Positions 34,492 to 44,118 are shown, counted from the first letter of the stretch. The stretch is 64,000 bases of DNA from Eggerthella sinensis (GCF_003339815.1 NZ_PPTT01000012.1:53283-117282), one strand, 5' to 3'. The notes: a model not told the origin generated them from the letters alone. Made by a program: numbers and translations.

Positions 34492-35526
34492 CTACAACAG
34501 CGGCTTCGGCGCGCTCTTCAGCAGCTCGAGCACTTCTTCCCCGGCGGTTGTGCGGCCGGCGCTGCGGGCGCTCAGCTCGTCCAGGGCATCCTGCAGGTCT
34601 TCGGGGAGGTTGTCGGCGAAGCGGAGGCTCTCGCCGGTGACGGGGTGCTCGAAGGACAGCTGGAACGAGTGGAGGAACTGGCGGTCGAGGCCGAGGTCGG
34701 CGGCCGGGGCGCTCGGGGAGCCCGCGGTGTACACCGGGTCGCCCACGAGGGGGTGCTTCGCGTACTCCATGTGCACGCGGATCTGGTGCGTGCGTCCCGT
34801 GAACAGCTTGCAGTCGATGAGCGTGTAACCGTCGTCGCGCGGCCCGTGCTCGAAGCGCTCGAGCACGCGAAACGTCGTCACCGACTCGCGGGCCGACGGG
34901 GTGTCGCGGATGGCCATGCGCGTGCGGTCCTTCTCGCCGCGGGCGATGGGCGCGTCGATCATGCCCGTGTCGTGGGCGATCACGCCGTGCACGAGCGCCA
35001 GGTAGCGGCGGTCCACCGCGCGGTCGCGGATGTCGGACATGAGCGCGTAGCCCACCTCGTCGGTCTTCGCTGCCAGCATGAGGCCGCTCGTGTCGCGGTC
35101 GAGGCGGTGCACGATGCCCAGACGGTCGTCCTCGCCCTGCACGTTGCACAGGTTCTCGGCGCCGCAGTGGTAGATGAGGGCGTTCACCAGCGTGCCGTCG
35201 TCGTGGTCGACCGACGGATGGCACACGAGCCCCACCTGCTTCGACAGCACGATGAGGCTGTCGTCCTCGAAACGGATGTCCAAATCGATGGGCTGGCCGC
35301 TCAGAGGGCCCGGCTCGATCGCGTCCTCCACCTGGTAGACGATCGTGTCGCCCGTCGCCACGGCGTGCTTCTTCGCCACGGCGGCGCCGTTCACGAACAC
35401 GAGGCCGTCGTCCACCGCCCGCGCTGCGGCGCTGCGGCTCGGATACAGCCCGCGCGCCGCCAGCAGCGCGTCGAGGCGCTGCCCCGCGTCCCCGGCGGCA
35501 ACGTTGTAGCTCAGCATGCGGCTCAT
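34492..35526 (-). CDS. rluD: Ribosomal large-subunit pseudouridine synthase, RluD-like
   Basis: A 344-residue RNA-modifying enzyme. The N-terminal S4 RNA-binding domain covers about 14-70 (QRLDALLAARGLYPSRSAA). The catalytic domain has the family signature HRLDRDTSG with nucleophile D143. RluD makes pseudouridines in helix 69 of 23S rRNA; exact sites here are inferred. ATG 35526 overlaps the lspA stop (ATGA), a pairing found in many bacteria. Seven T follow the stop codon. Confidence 0.93.
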   Translation of the reverse strand: MSRMLSYNVAAGDAGQRLDALLAARGLYPSRSAAARAVDDGLVFVNGAAVAKKHAVATGDTIVYQVEDAIEPGPLSGQPIDLDIRFEDDSLIVLSKQVGLVCHPSVDHDDGTLVNALIYHCGAENLCNVQGEDDRLGIVHRLDRDTSGLMLAAKTDEVGYALMSDIRDRAVDRRYLALVHGVIAHDTGMIDAPIARGEKDRTRMAIRDTPSARESVTTFRVLERFEHGPRDDGYTLIDCKLFTGRTHQIRVHMEYAKHPLVGDPVYTAGSPSAPAADLGLDRQFLHSFQLSFEHPVTGESLRFADNLPEDLQDALDELSARSAGRTTAGEEVLELLKSAPKPLL

Positions 35527-36122
35527 CGGGCGTCCGGCCCCTCGTCGACGCTCCCCACGCGCTCGGCGCGCGCGGCAAGCTCGGCGGCGGCGCGATCCTC
35601 GCGACGCCACAGGGTGACCACCCCGATGAGGAAGATGACGAACCCGCACGTCACGCCGATGTCGGCCACGTTGAACACGGGGAAGTCGATGAACGTGGGC
35701 TCGATGAAGTCCACGACGTAGCCCAGCGTGAAGCGGTCGAGCACGTTGCCGAGGCCGCCCGCCACCACGAGCGCGATGCCCACGGTTTCGATGACGCCCG
35801 CCTTCGGCGAGAGCGCGAACAGGTACACGACGAGGGCCGCGCACACCACGAGCGACATGACGCCCAGCAAAAACGTCGAATCGCCGAACATGCCCCAGGC
35901 GGCGCCCGTGTTGTGCACGAGATGGAAGCGCACGAGGCCGAGGATGGGCTCGGTGATGACCTCGCCCTGCGCGTAGTTGCCGGCCACCCAGCCCTTCGTC
36001 AGCACGTCGAGCGCCAGCCACACGAGGGCCACCGCGCCGAACACGAGCGCGTTGCGCGTGCGGTTGGAGTGCTTGGATGCAGGGGCCTCCGCCGAAGCGG
36101 AGGCCGTCGTCTGCTCGTTCAA
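35523..36122 (-). CDS. lspA: Lipoprotein signal peptidase (signal peptidase II)
   Basis: A 199-residue aspartyl peptidase of the inner membrane that cleaves prolipoproteins after lipid attachment. Four hydrophobic helices are visible. The catalytic aspartates are D129 (GNVLDR) and D154 (FNVADIGV). The likely start is TTG 36122, with GGAG 8 nt upstream and 5 nt after the ileS stop; no ATG or GTG fits. The C-terminus has about 30 extra charged residues. It works on lipoproteins such as the one at 62303. Confidence 0.93.
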   Translation of the reverse strand: MNEQTTASASAEAPASKHSNRTRNALVFGAVALVWLALDVLTKGWVAGNYAQGEVITEPILGLVRFHLVHNTGAAWGMFGDSTFLLGVMSLVVCAALVVYLFALSPKAGVIETVGIALVVAGGLGNVLDRFTLGYVVDFIEPTFIDFPVFNVADIGVTCGFVIFLIGVVTLWRREDRAAAELAARAERVGSVDEGPDAR

Positions 36123-36127
36123 AAGCC

Positions 36128-38980
36128 CTACTCCCCCTCGGTGAAGCCGATGGCGTCGAGCACGTCGCCGCAGCGCTCGCACACGTCCGGATGGTTCGGG
36201 TTGCCGCCGAGCGTGCGGTAGTTCCAGCAGCGCGGGCACTTCTCGCCCGACGCCGGCGTCACCGCACAAGCCAGTTCCTCGCCCTCGGCGAACGACACCT
36301 CCGACACGATGAACAGCTCTTCGAACACCGCCGCGTCGTAGGCGCTCGCCACGGCCAGCATATCGGCCGGCAGCGTCACGGAAATGGCCGCTTCCTGGCT
36401 CTTCTTCACGAGCCCCGCGCCGCGCGCCTCTTCGAGCGCCTTCGTCACGACCTCGCGCACCTCGAGCAGCACCGCGAAATCATCGGCGAGGGCCTTCGCC
36501 GACGCAGCGTCGGGCAGGGCGGGCAAAAAGTCGCTCTTCTCGGGCCAGCCGGCCAGCTGCACGTTCGCCGGACGACCGGCACGGTTGCGGATGGCCTCCG
36601 GGTAGTGCTCCCACACCTCGTCGGTCGTGAACGAGAGCACCGGCGCGAGCACGCGCACGAGCACCTCGATGATGTTCATGAGCACCGTCTGCGCGGCGCG
36701 GCGGCGCGGCGAATCGGGCGCCTCGGCATACACGCGGTCCTTCGTGGCATCCATGTACACCGCGGACAGATCGTTCACCACGTAGTCGTACACCGTGCGA
36801 TACACCACGTGGAACTTGTACTCGTCGTAGGCGTGCTCCACGTCGCCGAGCAGCTGCCACAGGCGCACCATGGCCCACTGGTCGATGGGCTCGAGCGCGT
36901 CCCATTCCTTCACGCTGTGCTCGAGGTCGTTGAAATCGCTCAGGCTCCCCAGGATGAAGCGCATCGTGTTGCGGATGCGACGGTACGCCTCGGACGTACG
37001 GTCGAGGATCTCGTCGCCGATGTTCACGTCCTGCGAGTAATCCACGCTCGCCACCCACAGGCGCAGCACGTCGGCGCCGCTCTTCGCCATGACGTCGGCG
37101 GGGTCGATGCCGTTGCCGGCCGACTTCGACATCTTCTTGCCCTCGGCGTCCATCGTGAAGCCGCAGTGCATGACGGACTTGTACGGCGGCACGCCGTAGG
37201 CGCCCATGCTGGTGAGCAGGGAGGACTGGAACCAGCCGCGGTGCTGGTCGGAGCCCTCGAGGTACATGTCGGCCGGGAAGCGCAGGCCCTCGTCGGCGCG
37301 GTGCTTCAGCACGGAGGTGTGCGACACGCCGCTCTCCCACCACACGTCGAGGATGTCCTTCTCGGGGATGAGCTCGGAGCAGCCGCAGGTCTCGCACTTC
37401 ACGCCGCGCGGCAGGTACTCGGACGGCTCGTGCGTGAACCACGCGTCGGCGCCCTCGCGGTAGAACAGGTCGATCACCGCGTCGAACGTCTCGGCGGTGG
37501 CCACCGTGTTGCCGCACTTGGCGCACTTGAACACGGGGATGGGCACGCCCCACGAGCGCTGGCGCGAGATGCACCAGTCGGGACGGTCGGCCACCATGCT
37601 TCCGATGCGGTTCTTCGCCCACGCGGGAATCCACTCCACCTCGCGGTCGATGGCGTTGAGCGCGTTCTCGCGCAGGGAGTTCTTGTCCATGGACACGAAC
37701 CACTGGTCGGTGGCGCGGAAGATGACCGGCTCGTGGCAGCGCCAGCAGTGCGGGTAGCTGTGCAGGATCTTCTTCTCGGCCACGAGCGTGCCGCGCTCGC
37801 GCAGCCACTCGATGATGACCGGGTTCGCCTCGTCCACGTCGAGGCCCGCGAAGGGGCCCGCCTCGTCGGTGAGCACGCCGTTGTCGTCCACCGGCATGAG
37901 CAGCGGCACGTCGAACTCGAGGGCGACGAGGTAGTCGTCCTGGCCGTGTCCGGGAGCCGTGTGCACCGCGCCCGTGCCCGAGTCGAGCGTCACGTGGTCG
38001 CCGTAGATGATGGTGCCCTTGAGGTCCTGGCGGATGGGGCATGTGTAGGTGAGGCCCGTGAACTCGCGGCCCTTGAGCGCGACGGGCTCGCCGTCGGCGC
38101 CGCGCACGAGGTCGTAGGACTCCCAGCCCGCGATCTCGGCCACCTGCTCCACCAGCTCGCGCGCCATGATCATGTTGGAGCCGTCGGCCACCACCATGAC
38201 GTAGTCGGCGTCGGGGGCCAGCGACACGGCCGTGTTCGCCGGCAGCGTCCAGGGCGTGGTGGTCCAGATGAGCACGTTGGCGTCGCCCGTCGCGCCGGCG
38301 GCTTCGAACATGCCGGGCATGAGGTCCATCTTGAACTTCACGAAGATGGACGGCGACGTCTCGTCGGAGTATTCGATTTCCGCCTCGGCGAGCGCGGTGT
38401 GGCAGCGCTTGCACCAGTGGATGGGCTTGCGGCCGCGGTACACCGAGCCGTCGAGGTACATCTGCTTGAACACCTCGACGTTGCCCGCCTCGTAGTTCGG
38501 GGTGAACGTGAGGTACGGGTGCTCCCAATCGGCGTTCACGCCGAGGCGCTTGAAGCCCTCGCGCTGCACGTCGACGTACTTCTCGGCCCACTCGCGGCAC
38601 AAACGGCGCAGCGTGGGCTGGTCGATCTTCGCCATCTTGTCGGGACCGAGCGTCTTCTCCACCATGTGCTCGATGGGCTGGCCGTGGCAGTCCCAGCCGG
38701 GCACGTACGGCGTGAAGAAGCCGCGCTGCGCATGGGACTTGTTGACGAAGTCCTTGAGGATCTTGTTGAAGGCGTGCCCGATGTGGATGGGGCCGTTCGC
38801 GTACGGCGGGCCGTCATGCAGGATGAAGGGCTTGCCGTCCTTGTTCTTCTCGAGCACCTGCTCGTAGATATGCTCTTCCTCCCATTTGGCCAGCCGCTTC
38901 GGCTCGTTCTCGGGCAGGTTCGCCCGCATCGCGAAGTCGGTCTGGGGAAGGTTCATCGTCTCTTTGTACGTGTTCGCCAC
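36128..38980 (-). CDS. ileS: Isoleucyl-tRNA synthetase
   Basis: A 950-residue class I synthetase. The HIGH motif is PYANGPIHIGH (HIGH at 66-69), KMSKS occurs as KKMSKSAGNG, and the editing domain lies between them (TTPWTLPANTAV). A C-terminal zinc finger is present (CPRCW and CERCG). GTG 38980 was chosen because the protein then begins like other IleS proteins (ANTYKETMNLPQTDF); an ATG at 39007 has no ribosome site. No T-box leader is visible, as the promoter (-10 TATACT, 39042-39037) lies about 57 bp away. Confidence 0.96.
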   Translation of the reverse strand: MANTYKETMNLPQTDFAMRANLPENEPKRLAKWEEEHIYEQVLEKNKDGKPFILHDGPPYANGPIHIGHAFNKILKDFVNKSHAQRGFFTPYVPGWDCHGQPIEHMVEKTLGPDKMAKIDQPTLRRLCREWAEKYVDVQREGFKRLGVNADWEHPYLTFTPNYEAGNVEVFKQMYLDGSVYRGRKPIHWCKRCHTALAEAEIEYSDETSPSIFVKFKMDLMPGMFEAAGATGDANVLIWTTTPWTLPANTAVSLAPDADYVMVVADGSNMIMARELVEQVAEIAGWESYDLVRGADGEPVALKGREFTGLTYTCPIRQDLKGTIIYGDHVTLDSGTGAVHTAPGHGQDDYLVALEFDVPLLMPVDDNGVLTDEAGPFAGLDVDEANPVIIEWLRERGTLVAEKKILHSYPHCWRCHEPVIFRATDQWFVSMDKNSLRENALNAIDREVEWIPAWAKNRIGSMVADRPDWCISRQRSWGVPIPVFKCAKCGNTVATAETFDAVIDLFYREGADAWFTHEPSEYLPRGVKCETCGCSELIPEKDILDVWWESGVSHTSVLKHRADEGLRFPADMYLEGSDQHRGWFQSSLLTSMGAYGVPPYKSVMHCGFTMDAEGKKMSKSAGNGIDPADVMAKSGADVLRLWVASVDYSQDVNIGDEILDRTSEAYRRIRNTMRFILGSLSDFNDLEHSVKEWDALEPIDQWAMVRLWQLLGDVEHAYDEYKFHVVYRTVYDYVVNDLSAVYMDATKDRVYAEAPDSPRRRAAQTVLMNIIEVLVRVLAPVLSFTTDEVWEHYPEAIRNRAGRPANVQLAGWPEKSDFLPALPDAASAKALADDFAVLLEVREVVTKALEEARGAGLVKKSQEAAISVTLPADMLAVASAYDAAVFEELFIVSEVSFAEGEELACAVTPASGEKCPRCWNYRTLGGNPNHPDVCERCGDVLDAIGFTEGE

Positions 38981-39085
38981 GGCTTTCCGTACCTTTCCTC
39001 GGTGCATATGCGCGTTTATTCGCTACAAACCGCTATAGTATAGTGGAACGAGCGCGTAATGCACGCACATTCCCCTTCGGCTTCA

Positions 39086-39104
39086 TCACATTTCAGAAAT
39101 GTGA
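39086..39104. promoter_or_regulatory. Perfect 8-3-8 palindrome between ileS and degV
   Basis: TCACATTT-CAG-AAATGTGA, in the divergent ileS/degV intergenic region, 26 bp upstream of a TATACT (39130-39135) that suits the DegV gene. Its shape and place suggest an operator for the DegV gene. Confidence 0.4.
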
Positions 39105-39191
39105 CACAGGATATTGTATTGGTAATAGGTATACTTTAACGGATAAACCACGGTGCCGTTTTGCGGCGGTCACGCACATCGGAGGAACGAC

Positions 39192-40064
39192 ATGGAATTT
39201 GAAATCGTCACGGACTCGAGCTGCAACCTCGTCGAGGACATGATCGACGACTTCGGCCTGCACATCCTGCCCCTCACCTTCATGGTGGACGACGAGCAGT
39301 ACCAAAGCTACCTCAAGGGCCAGCACACCGACCTCAAGCAGTTCTACACGATGATGCGCGAGGGCAAGGTCATCACGACGTCGCTGCCGAACCTGGCCGA
39401 TTCCGAAGCGCTCATGCGCGACCTGCTCGAACAGGGCCGCGACATCCTGTACCTGGGCTTCTCGAGCGGCCTGTCGGGCACGTTCGAGGCCACCGAGCTC
39501 TTGGTGAAGCAGCTGAGCGCGGAATTCCCCGACCGCACGATGTACGCCGTGGACACGCTGGCGGCCTCGGGCGGCGAGGGCCTGCTCATCTGGCACGCCG
39601 TGCAGCGCGCCCGCGCCGGCGCCTCCATCGAGGAAGTGCGCGACTGGGTGGAGCAGAACAAGCTGCACCTGGCGCACTGGTTCACCGTGGACGACCTCAT
39701 GTTCCTGTTCCGCGGCGGGCGCGTGTCGAAGACGGCGGCCTGGGCGGGCACCATGCTCAACATCAAGCCCGTCATGCACGTGGACGACGAAGGGCACCTC
39801 ATCCCGCTCGAGAAGGTGCGCGGGCGCAAGAAGTCGCTCAACGCGCTGGTGGACCACATGGAGAAGACGGCCATCGCCCCCATCGACGAGCAGATGGTGT
39901 TCATCACCCACGGCGACTGCATCGAGGAGGCCGAATACGTGGCCGAGCAGGTGAAGGAGCGCTTCGGCGTGAAGGAGGTCGTCATCAACTACGTCGACCC
40001 CGTCATCGGCGCCCACTCCGGCCCGGGAACCATGGCCCTGTTCTTCTTGGCCGACAAGCGCTAG
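39192..40064 (+). CDS. DegV-family fatty-acid-binding protein (FakB-like)
   Basis: A 290-residue cytoplasmic protein of the DegV fold. The N-terminus EIVTDSSCNL and the SSGLSGTFEA loop match residues that hold the fatty-acid carboxylate. Later conserved parts include VDTLAASGGEGLL, LFRGGRVSKTAAW and the C-terminal GAHSGPGTMALFFL. FakB partners deliver fatty acids to the kinase FakA for phospholipid synthesis; no FakA is in the window. ATG 39192 has GGAGG upstream. Confidence 0.9.
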   Translation: MEFEIVTDSSCNLVEDMIDDFGLHILPLTFMVDDEQYQSYLKGQHTDLKQFYTMMREGKVITTSLPNLADSEALMRDLLEQGRDILYLGFSSGLSGTFEATELLVKQLSAEFPDRTMYAVDTLAASGGEGLLIWHAVQRARAGASIEEVRDWVEQNKLHLAHWFTVDDLMFLFRGGRVSKTAAWAGTMLNIKPVMHVDDEGHLIPLEKVRGRKKSLNALVDHMEKTAIAPIDEQMVFITHGDCIEEAEYVAEQVKERFGVKEVVINYVDPVIGAHSGPGTMALFFLADKR

Positions 40065-40072
40065 GACGTTTC

Positions 40073-40104
40073 GCGCCCGGCCTGCGAATCGCGGGACCGG
40101 GCGC
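40073..40104. terminator. Terminator between degV and the opposing LuxR gene
   Basis: An 8-bp stem GCGCCCGG / CCGGGCGC with a 16-nt loop in the 43-bp gap between convergent genes. No T-run. Confidence 0.5.
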
Positions 40105-40107
40105 CTC

Positions 40108-41547
40108 TCAGCGGGACTCCAGGAGCTTGAGACGGCTCTCCACCACGCGCAGCAGCTCTTTGCGCGAATGGACGCCCAGCTTGTTGTAGATGTTCTGGAT
40201 ATGCGACTTCACCGTGTTGGGCGAAATGTACAGACGCCCCGCGATGTCCTGCGCATCGTCGCCCTGGACGAGCGGCTTGAGCACCTCCAGCTCGCGCGGG
40301 GTGAGCAGGTACTCCTTCGCCACGACTTCGCACGTGGCGCTCAAATCGACCTGCGACCGGGAATCCCCCGGGCAGATGAAGCCCCACCCCGTCCTGATGT
40401 TGCGCTCGTTCGACAGCAGCAGCGAGGCCAGCACGATCGCGAACGCCCCGACGCACCAGGCCGTCTGCCCGTCGGGGCCGCCCACCGCCCCTCCCGCCGC
40501 GATGCCGACGGCCCTGCCGATCATGAGCATGGCCGTCGGGCAGGAAGCCACCCACGTCGAAGGCTGGTCGCAGTCCTTGATCAGGTACGATCCCAGGGCC
40601 CACAGCGCCAAGTCGAGATAGAGGAACCCCGTCACCTGGCAGGCGACCCACATCGTCGGAAACGCGACGACCAAGCTCGAACAGAGCATGCTGACGGCGA
40701 TGAGCGGGAACCCGACCTGGTAGATAGCGCGGTTGAAGTCCACATGGGCGACCAGGAAGACGAGCGCCGTCAGCAGCGCTGAGCCGAGCAGCCCGGCCAG
40801 CTCGACGCCTTGCCACGCCTCCCCGTCCGAGAACGCAAGGGCCCCGTACAGGAAGCCGAACGACAGGCCCTGGAGCAGCGACGTCGACATGAACCGGTAC
40901 GGCACCTGCAGATCCTCCTCGAATTTCCGACCGTAGATGACGGCCTTGCCCATCGCGCGGCGCGCCCGCGAGAACGAGCCTACGATGACGACGGCGTACA
41001 GCGCGACCGCGAGCCAGGCAAACGGCCCTTCGAGGATGCCGGCCGCGAAGTAGAGCGCGCCGCCGATGCACGAGCAGGCGACGCCGAACGCGAGCGTCCT
41101 CGCCATGCCGAGGTGCCCGAACACCCGCCCGAACTCGATATGGACCCCCATGAAACCGAGCGCCAGGCACCCGATTCCCAAATACAAGCACATATCCTGG
41201 GAAAAGACGTCCTGAGCGTCGGCGTTCGCGCGCAGGAACAGAAGCAGCATCCCCACGAGCATCGACAGCAGCATGAGCCAGGCGTACCAGTCTTGGGCGA
41301 ACAGGGCGCTGCTCTTCCGCAGGAACACCGCAACGACGATGCACACCGTCGCGCACGCCAGGAAGAACACGATCTGCGGATCGACGACGGTCGGCGCGAT
41401 CTGCCGCGCCGAAGGGAACAGGAACGACTCGGTGCACACGATGATGGCGAGCGCCTTGTAGAACGAGAACGAGCAGAGCAGCGCGACGCCGCCCGGCGTC
41501 GACGAGAACATAGTGCGTAGTGTGTGCATGATCGGACCCGAGCGCAT
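40108..41547 (-). CDS. Membrane-anchored LuxR-family regulator
   Basis: A 479-residue protein with about 12 hydrophobic segments (residues 20-395) and a C-terminal LuxR helix-turn-helix (LTPRELEVLKPLVQGDDAQD, then ISPNTVKSHIQNIYNK). ATG 41547 has GGGGAGG five bases upstream. It is divergent from an MFS transporter and an amidohydrolase that it probably regulates, with a striking inverted-repeat region between them. Same architecture as the proteins at 2510 and 60637, and the same length as the latter. Confidence 0.88.
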   Translation of the reverse strand: MRSGPIMHTLRTMFSSTPGGVALLCSFSFYKALAIIVCTESFLFPSARQIAPTVVDPQIVFFLACATVCIVVAVFLRKSSALFAQDWYAWLMLLSMLVGMLLLFLRANADAQDVFSQDMCLYLGIGCLALGFMGVHIEFGRVFGHLGMARTLAFGVACSCIGGALYFAAGILEGPFAWLAVALYAVVIVGSFSRARRAMGKAVIYGRKFEEDLQVPYRFMSTSLLQGLSFGFLYGALAFSDGEAWQGVELAGLLGSALLTALVFLVAHVDFNRAIYQVGFPLIAVSMLCSSLVVAFPTMWVACQVTGFLYLDLALWALGSYLIKDCDQPSTWVASCPTAMLMIGRAVGIAAGGAVGGPDGQTAWCVGAFAIVLASLLLSNERNIRTGWGFICPGDSRSQVDLSATCEVVAKEYLLTPRELEVLKPLVQGDDAQDIAGRLYISPNTVKSHIQNIYNKLGVHSRKELLRVVESRLKLLESR

Positions 41548-41650
41548 TGAGACCTCCCCGCCTTCGCCTGCCCCTCCACGTGCCGGGTGCAATTATATCC
41601 ACGCCCCCGAACTCGTCAGTGGTCATCGGAGGTTGAAATGCTCGTCCCGG

Positions 41651-41702
41651 CCCTCTCATCACGAAATGATGAGAGGGCCCTCCCCCATCCTTTCGTGATG
41701 AG
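41651..41702. promoter_or_regulatory. Overlapping inverted repeats (alternative hairpins) in the LuxR/MFS intergenic region
   Basis: The 324-bp gap 41548-41871 holds this element and no gene. CCCTCTCATCA (41651-41661) pairs with TGATGAGAGGG (41667-41677), an 11-bp stem with a 5-nt loop. The same left arm, CTCATCACGAAA (41655-41666), also pairs perfectly over 12 bp with TTTCGTGATGAG (41691-41702). A palindrome GAGGGCCCTC (41673-41682) links them. As DNA these could be paired operators; as RNA, mutually exclusive structures 170 nt before the MFS start. The remaining gap shows no clear promoter. Confidence 0.6.
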
Positions 41703-41871
41703 GTCGCCGGATCGCGACAACCATCCTCCCGAGATGTTCCCGCAGACGAAGCCGCTCCGTAAGGTGCGTGCCGCGCAGGTCTTCCGAGTCACGCCGCACG
41801 ACGTCGAGAGGAGGTACCGCAGCGGCATCGGGACTGCGCGGCAACGTACACGAAACGTAAGGGGGTTCACC

Positions 41872-43125
41872 ATGAGCGTGACAAGAACCACGAGCGCGAA
41901 GGGCTGGGCGGTATGCCTCGTCGCCATATTCGGCGGCATATCGCTTGCCCTCGTGCAGAACAAGGTCTCGCCCATCATCACCGTCCTCATGGACGTATTC
42001 GGCATCAGCATGGGCACGGCAGGCTTGCTCAGCACCATCTTCACCTTCGTCGGCATCATCATGGCGCTGCCCGCCGCGATGATCATCAAGCGGTTCGGGC
42101 CGAAGAAGGCGGGCGTGGCCGCCCTCGCCTTCGCCATCGTCGGCTCGCTGATAGGCCTCGCCACCGACAACGTCGGCGTGCTCATCGTCAGCCGCGTCGT
42201 CGAGGGGACGGGTATCGGCATCATCGCGGTGCTGGCGCCGACGCTCATCTCCATGTGGTTCCCGCCCGAGAAGCGCGGCCTGCCCATGGGGCTCTGGGGC
42301 TCGTGGATGATGGTTTCGCAAACGATCCTCTTCTTCTGCGCCGCCCCGCTGTCGGGAGCGTTCGGATGGCAGGGGATGTGGATGCTCGGCCTGGTCGCAT
42401 GCGTGCTGACCGCCGTGCTGTTCCTGGTGTTCGTCGAGAGCCCCGCGCCCGGCGAGAGCTTCGCGGACGTCGAGAGCAGCGAGGTGTCCATCCGCGAGGG
42501 ACTGAAGTCGCGCGCATCGTTCACGCTCGCCATCGCCGCGGCCTGCTTCACGTTCTGCTCGTTCACGTTCGTCAGCTGGGTGTCGGCATACTGGGGCGTG
42601 GCTACGTCCTGGTCGCTTGAGGAGATCGGCCGCTGGGTGGCCATCCTGTACCTCGTCGAGATGGTGTACGCCTGGATCATCGGCGGCATCTTGAACCGCG
42701 TGAAGAACCGCAAGCGCCTCGGCGTCGTGAGCTTCTTCGCGTACGGCCTCATCGGCCTGGCCGCCTTCCTCATCACCGGCGAGCCGCTCGTCGTCGCGTT
42801 CGTGTTCGTGTTCCCGATCTTCGACGCGCTCATTCCCTGCATCTGCTGGACGATCGGGCCCGAGACCGCCTCCAAGCCGATGTACGCGGGCATCGCGCTC
42901 GGCGTGCTGAACATCGGCTTGAACACGGGCACCCTCTTGAGCGCGCCCGTGTCCGGAGCGCTCGTCGAATCGTTCGGGTGGGTCGCCGCCGGCGCGTGCT
43001 TCCTGATCGCCGCCCTCGTCGGAGCGGCTGCCATGGCGGCCACCAAGCTGAGTTCCGCGGCGCCGTCGTCCGAAACGCCCGACGATGCGCCCGCGTGCGC
43101 GGCCGGCGCCGCGAACCCGTCGTAA
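41872..43125 (+). CDS. MFS transporter (CynX/NimT-like)
   Basis: A 417-residue 12-helix major facilitator protein, inner membrane. Recognisable parts are IIKRFGPKKAG in the motif-A loop, RVVEGTGIGIIAVLAPTLISMWFPPEKRG and the second-half motif ILNRVKNRKRLG. It resembles the CynX/NimT branch, which mostly imports small organic anions; the substrate is unknown. ATG 41872 has GGGGG six bases upstream. The downstream amidohydrolase, 48 bp on, suggests that the imported compound is hydrolysed. Confidence 0.86.
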   Translation: MSVTRTTSAKGWAVCLVAIFGGISLALVQNKVSPIITVLMDVFGISMGTAGLLSTIFTFVGIIMALPAAMIIKRFGPKKAGVAALAFAIVGSLIGLATDNVGVLIVSRVVEGTGIGIIAVLAPTLISMWFPPEKRGLPMGLWGSWMMVSQTILFFCAAPLSGAFGWQGMWMLGLVACVLTAVLFLVFVESPAPGESFADVESSEVSIREGLKSRASFTLAIAAACFTFCSFTFVSWVSAYWGVATSWSLEEIGRWVAILYLVEMVYAWIIGGILNRVKNRKRLGVVSFFAYGLIGLAAFLITGEPLVVAFVFVFPIFDALIPCICWTIGPETASKPMYAGIALGVLNIGLNTGTLLSAPVSGALVESFGWVAAGACFLIAALVGAAAMAATKLSSAAPSSETPDDAPACAAGAANPS

Positions 43126-43173
43126 GACCGTCGTTCTACCCCATCGAAAACCATGAGAGAAACGAGGAGCATC

Positions 43174-44106
43174 ATGCACCAGATCATCGACTGCCATTCC
43201 CACCTCGGCGACATCTTCGCATACGAGAAGAACGTCGTGTACAAAGGCGACGTCCCCATCGACCCCTCCCAGCACGATCCGTTCGCTTCCTATTCCGAAG
43301 GCGGCTTCAAGGGTGCGTTCCTCGACCCCGACAACCCCGAGCAGGTGAAGAACGTCATCGACATGACGGCCGCCGTCAGCTACGCCAACACGTTGAGCAA
43401 GCTGTCGCGCGACCTCGACGAATCGCACGTCGACTACGTCTGCCTGTATCCGGTGGCGCCCTTCATCACGTTCGAAGACTACCGGGTGGCCGCGCTCGTC
43501 GAGCCGCGCATCATCCCCTTCACCTCGGCCGACTGGCGCATCGAGGACGGGCGCGCCATCGGGTCGCAGCTGCTCGCCGACGCCGCGCAAGGAGCGCGCG
43601 GCCTCAAGATCCACCCCATACTGCAGAACGTCTCGCTGCGCGACCCGCGCGTGGAGGAGGCGGTTGCCCTGTGGGCCGAGACGGGCCTGCCCGTGGTGAG
43701 CCACTGCGGCGTGAACTCCTACTATCCCGACGACTCTCCGGAAGCGGCCACCCAGAACCCCGCCTACGGCAACCTCGAGGACTTCATGTACCTCGTGGAA
43801 CGCTTGCCCCAGGTCAAGTTCATCGCTGCGCATGCCGGCGGCCTGACCGGCGGCGAGGCGGAAACGCTCGCCGCGCACCTTGGGGGCGCCGAGAACCTCT
43901 GGGTGGACACGACCTTCCGCTCGGCCGAGGAGATGCGCATGCTCGTCGAGCTGTTCGGCGAGGACCGTGTGCTCTTCGGCGTCGACCGCCCCTTCGGAGG
44001 CACCCGGGCAGCCGTCAAAACCGCCTTCGAGGCCTTCGGGGAGGGCACGGAGCTGTCCGAGAAGGTCATGTACGCGAATATGGCGAAACTCATCGGCATG
44101 GCCTAG
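43174..44106 (+). CDS. Amidohydrolase, TIM-barrel (PF04909-like)
   Basis: A 310-residue metal-dependent hydrolase or decarboxylase. The metal motif H-x-H is in IIDCHSHLGD; further ligands are likely in GLKIHP, VVSHCGV and AAHAGG, with the terminal-strand aspartate in FGVDRPFGG. ATG 43174 has GAGGAG four bases before it and is preferred to an ATG 21 nt earlier. Co-transcribed with the MFS gene under a divergent LuxR regulator, it probably acts on the transported substrate. Confidence 0.87.
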   Translation: MHQIIDCHSHLGDIFAYEKNVVYKGDVPIDPSQHDPFASYSEGGFKGAFLDPDNPEQVKNVIDMTAAVSYANTLSKLSRDLDESHVDYVCLYPVAPFITFEDYRVAALVEPRIIPFTSADWRIEDGRAIGSQLLADAAQGARGLKIHPILQNVSLRDPRVEEAVALWAETGLPVVSHCGVNSYYPDDSPEAATQNPAYGNLEDFMYLVERLPQVKFIAAHAGGLTGGEAETLAAHLGGAENLWVDTTFRSAEEMRMLVELFGEDRVLFGVDRPFGGTRAAVKTAFEAFGEGTELSEKVMYANMAKLIGMA

Positions 44107-44118
44107 CGAAGCGCGTGC

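Noticed and set aside
38981..39191. Possible T-box leader of ileS
   Set aside because: The promoter lies only about 57 bp before the start, and no T-box sequence or specifier hairpin is visible.
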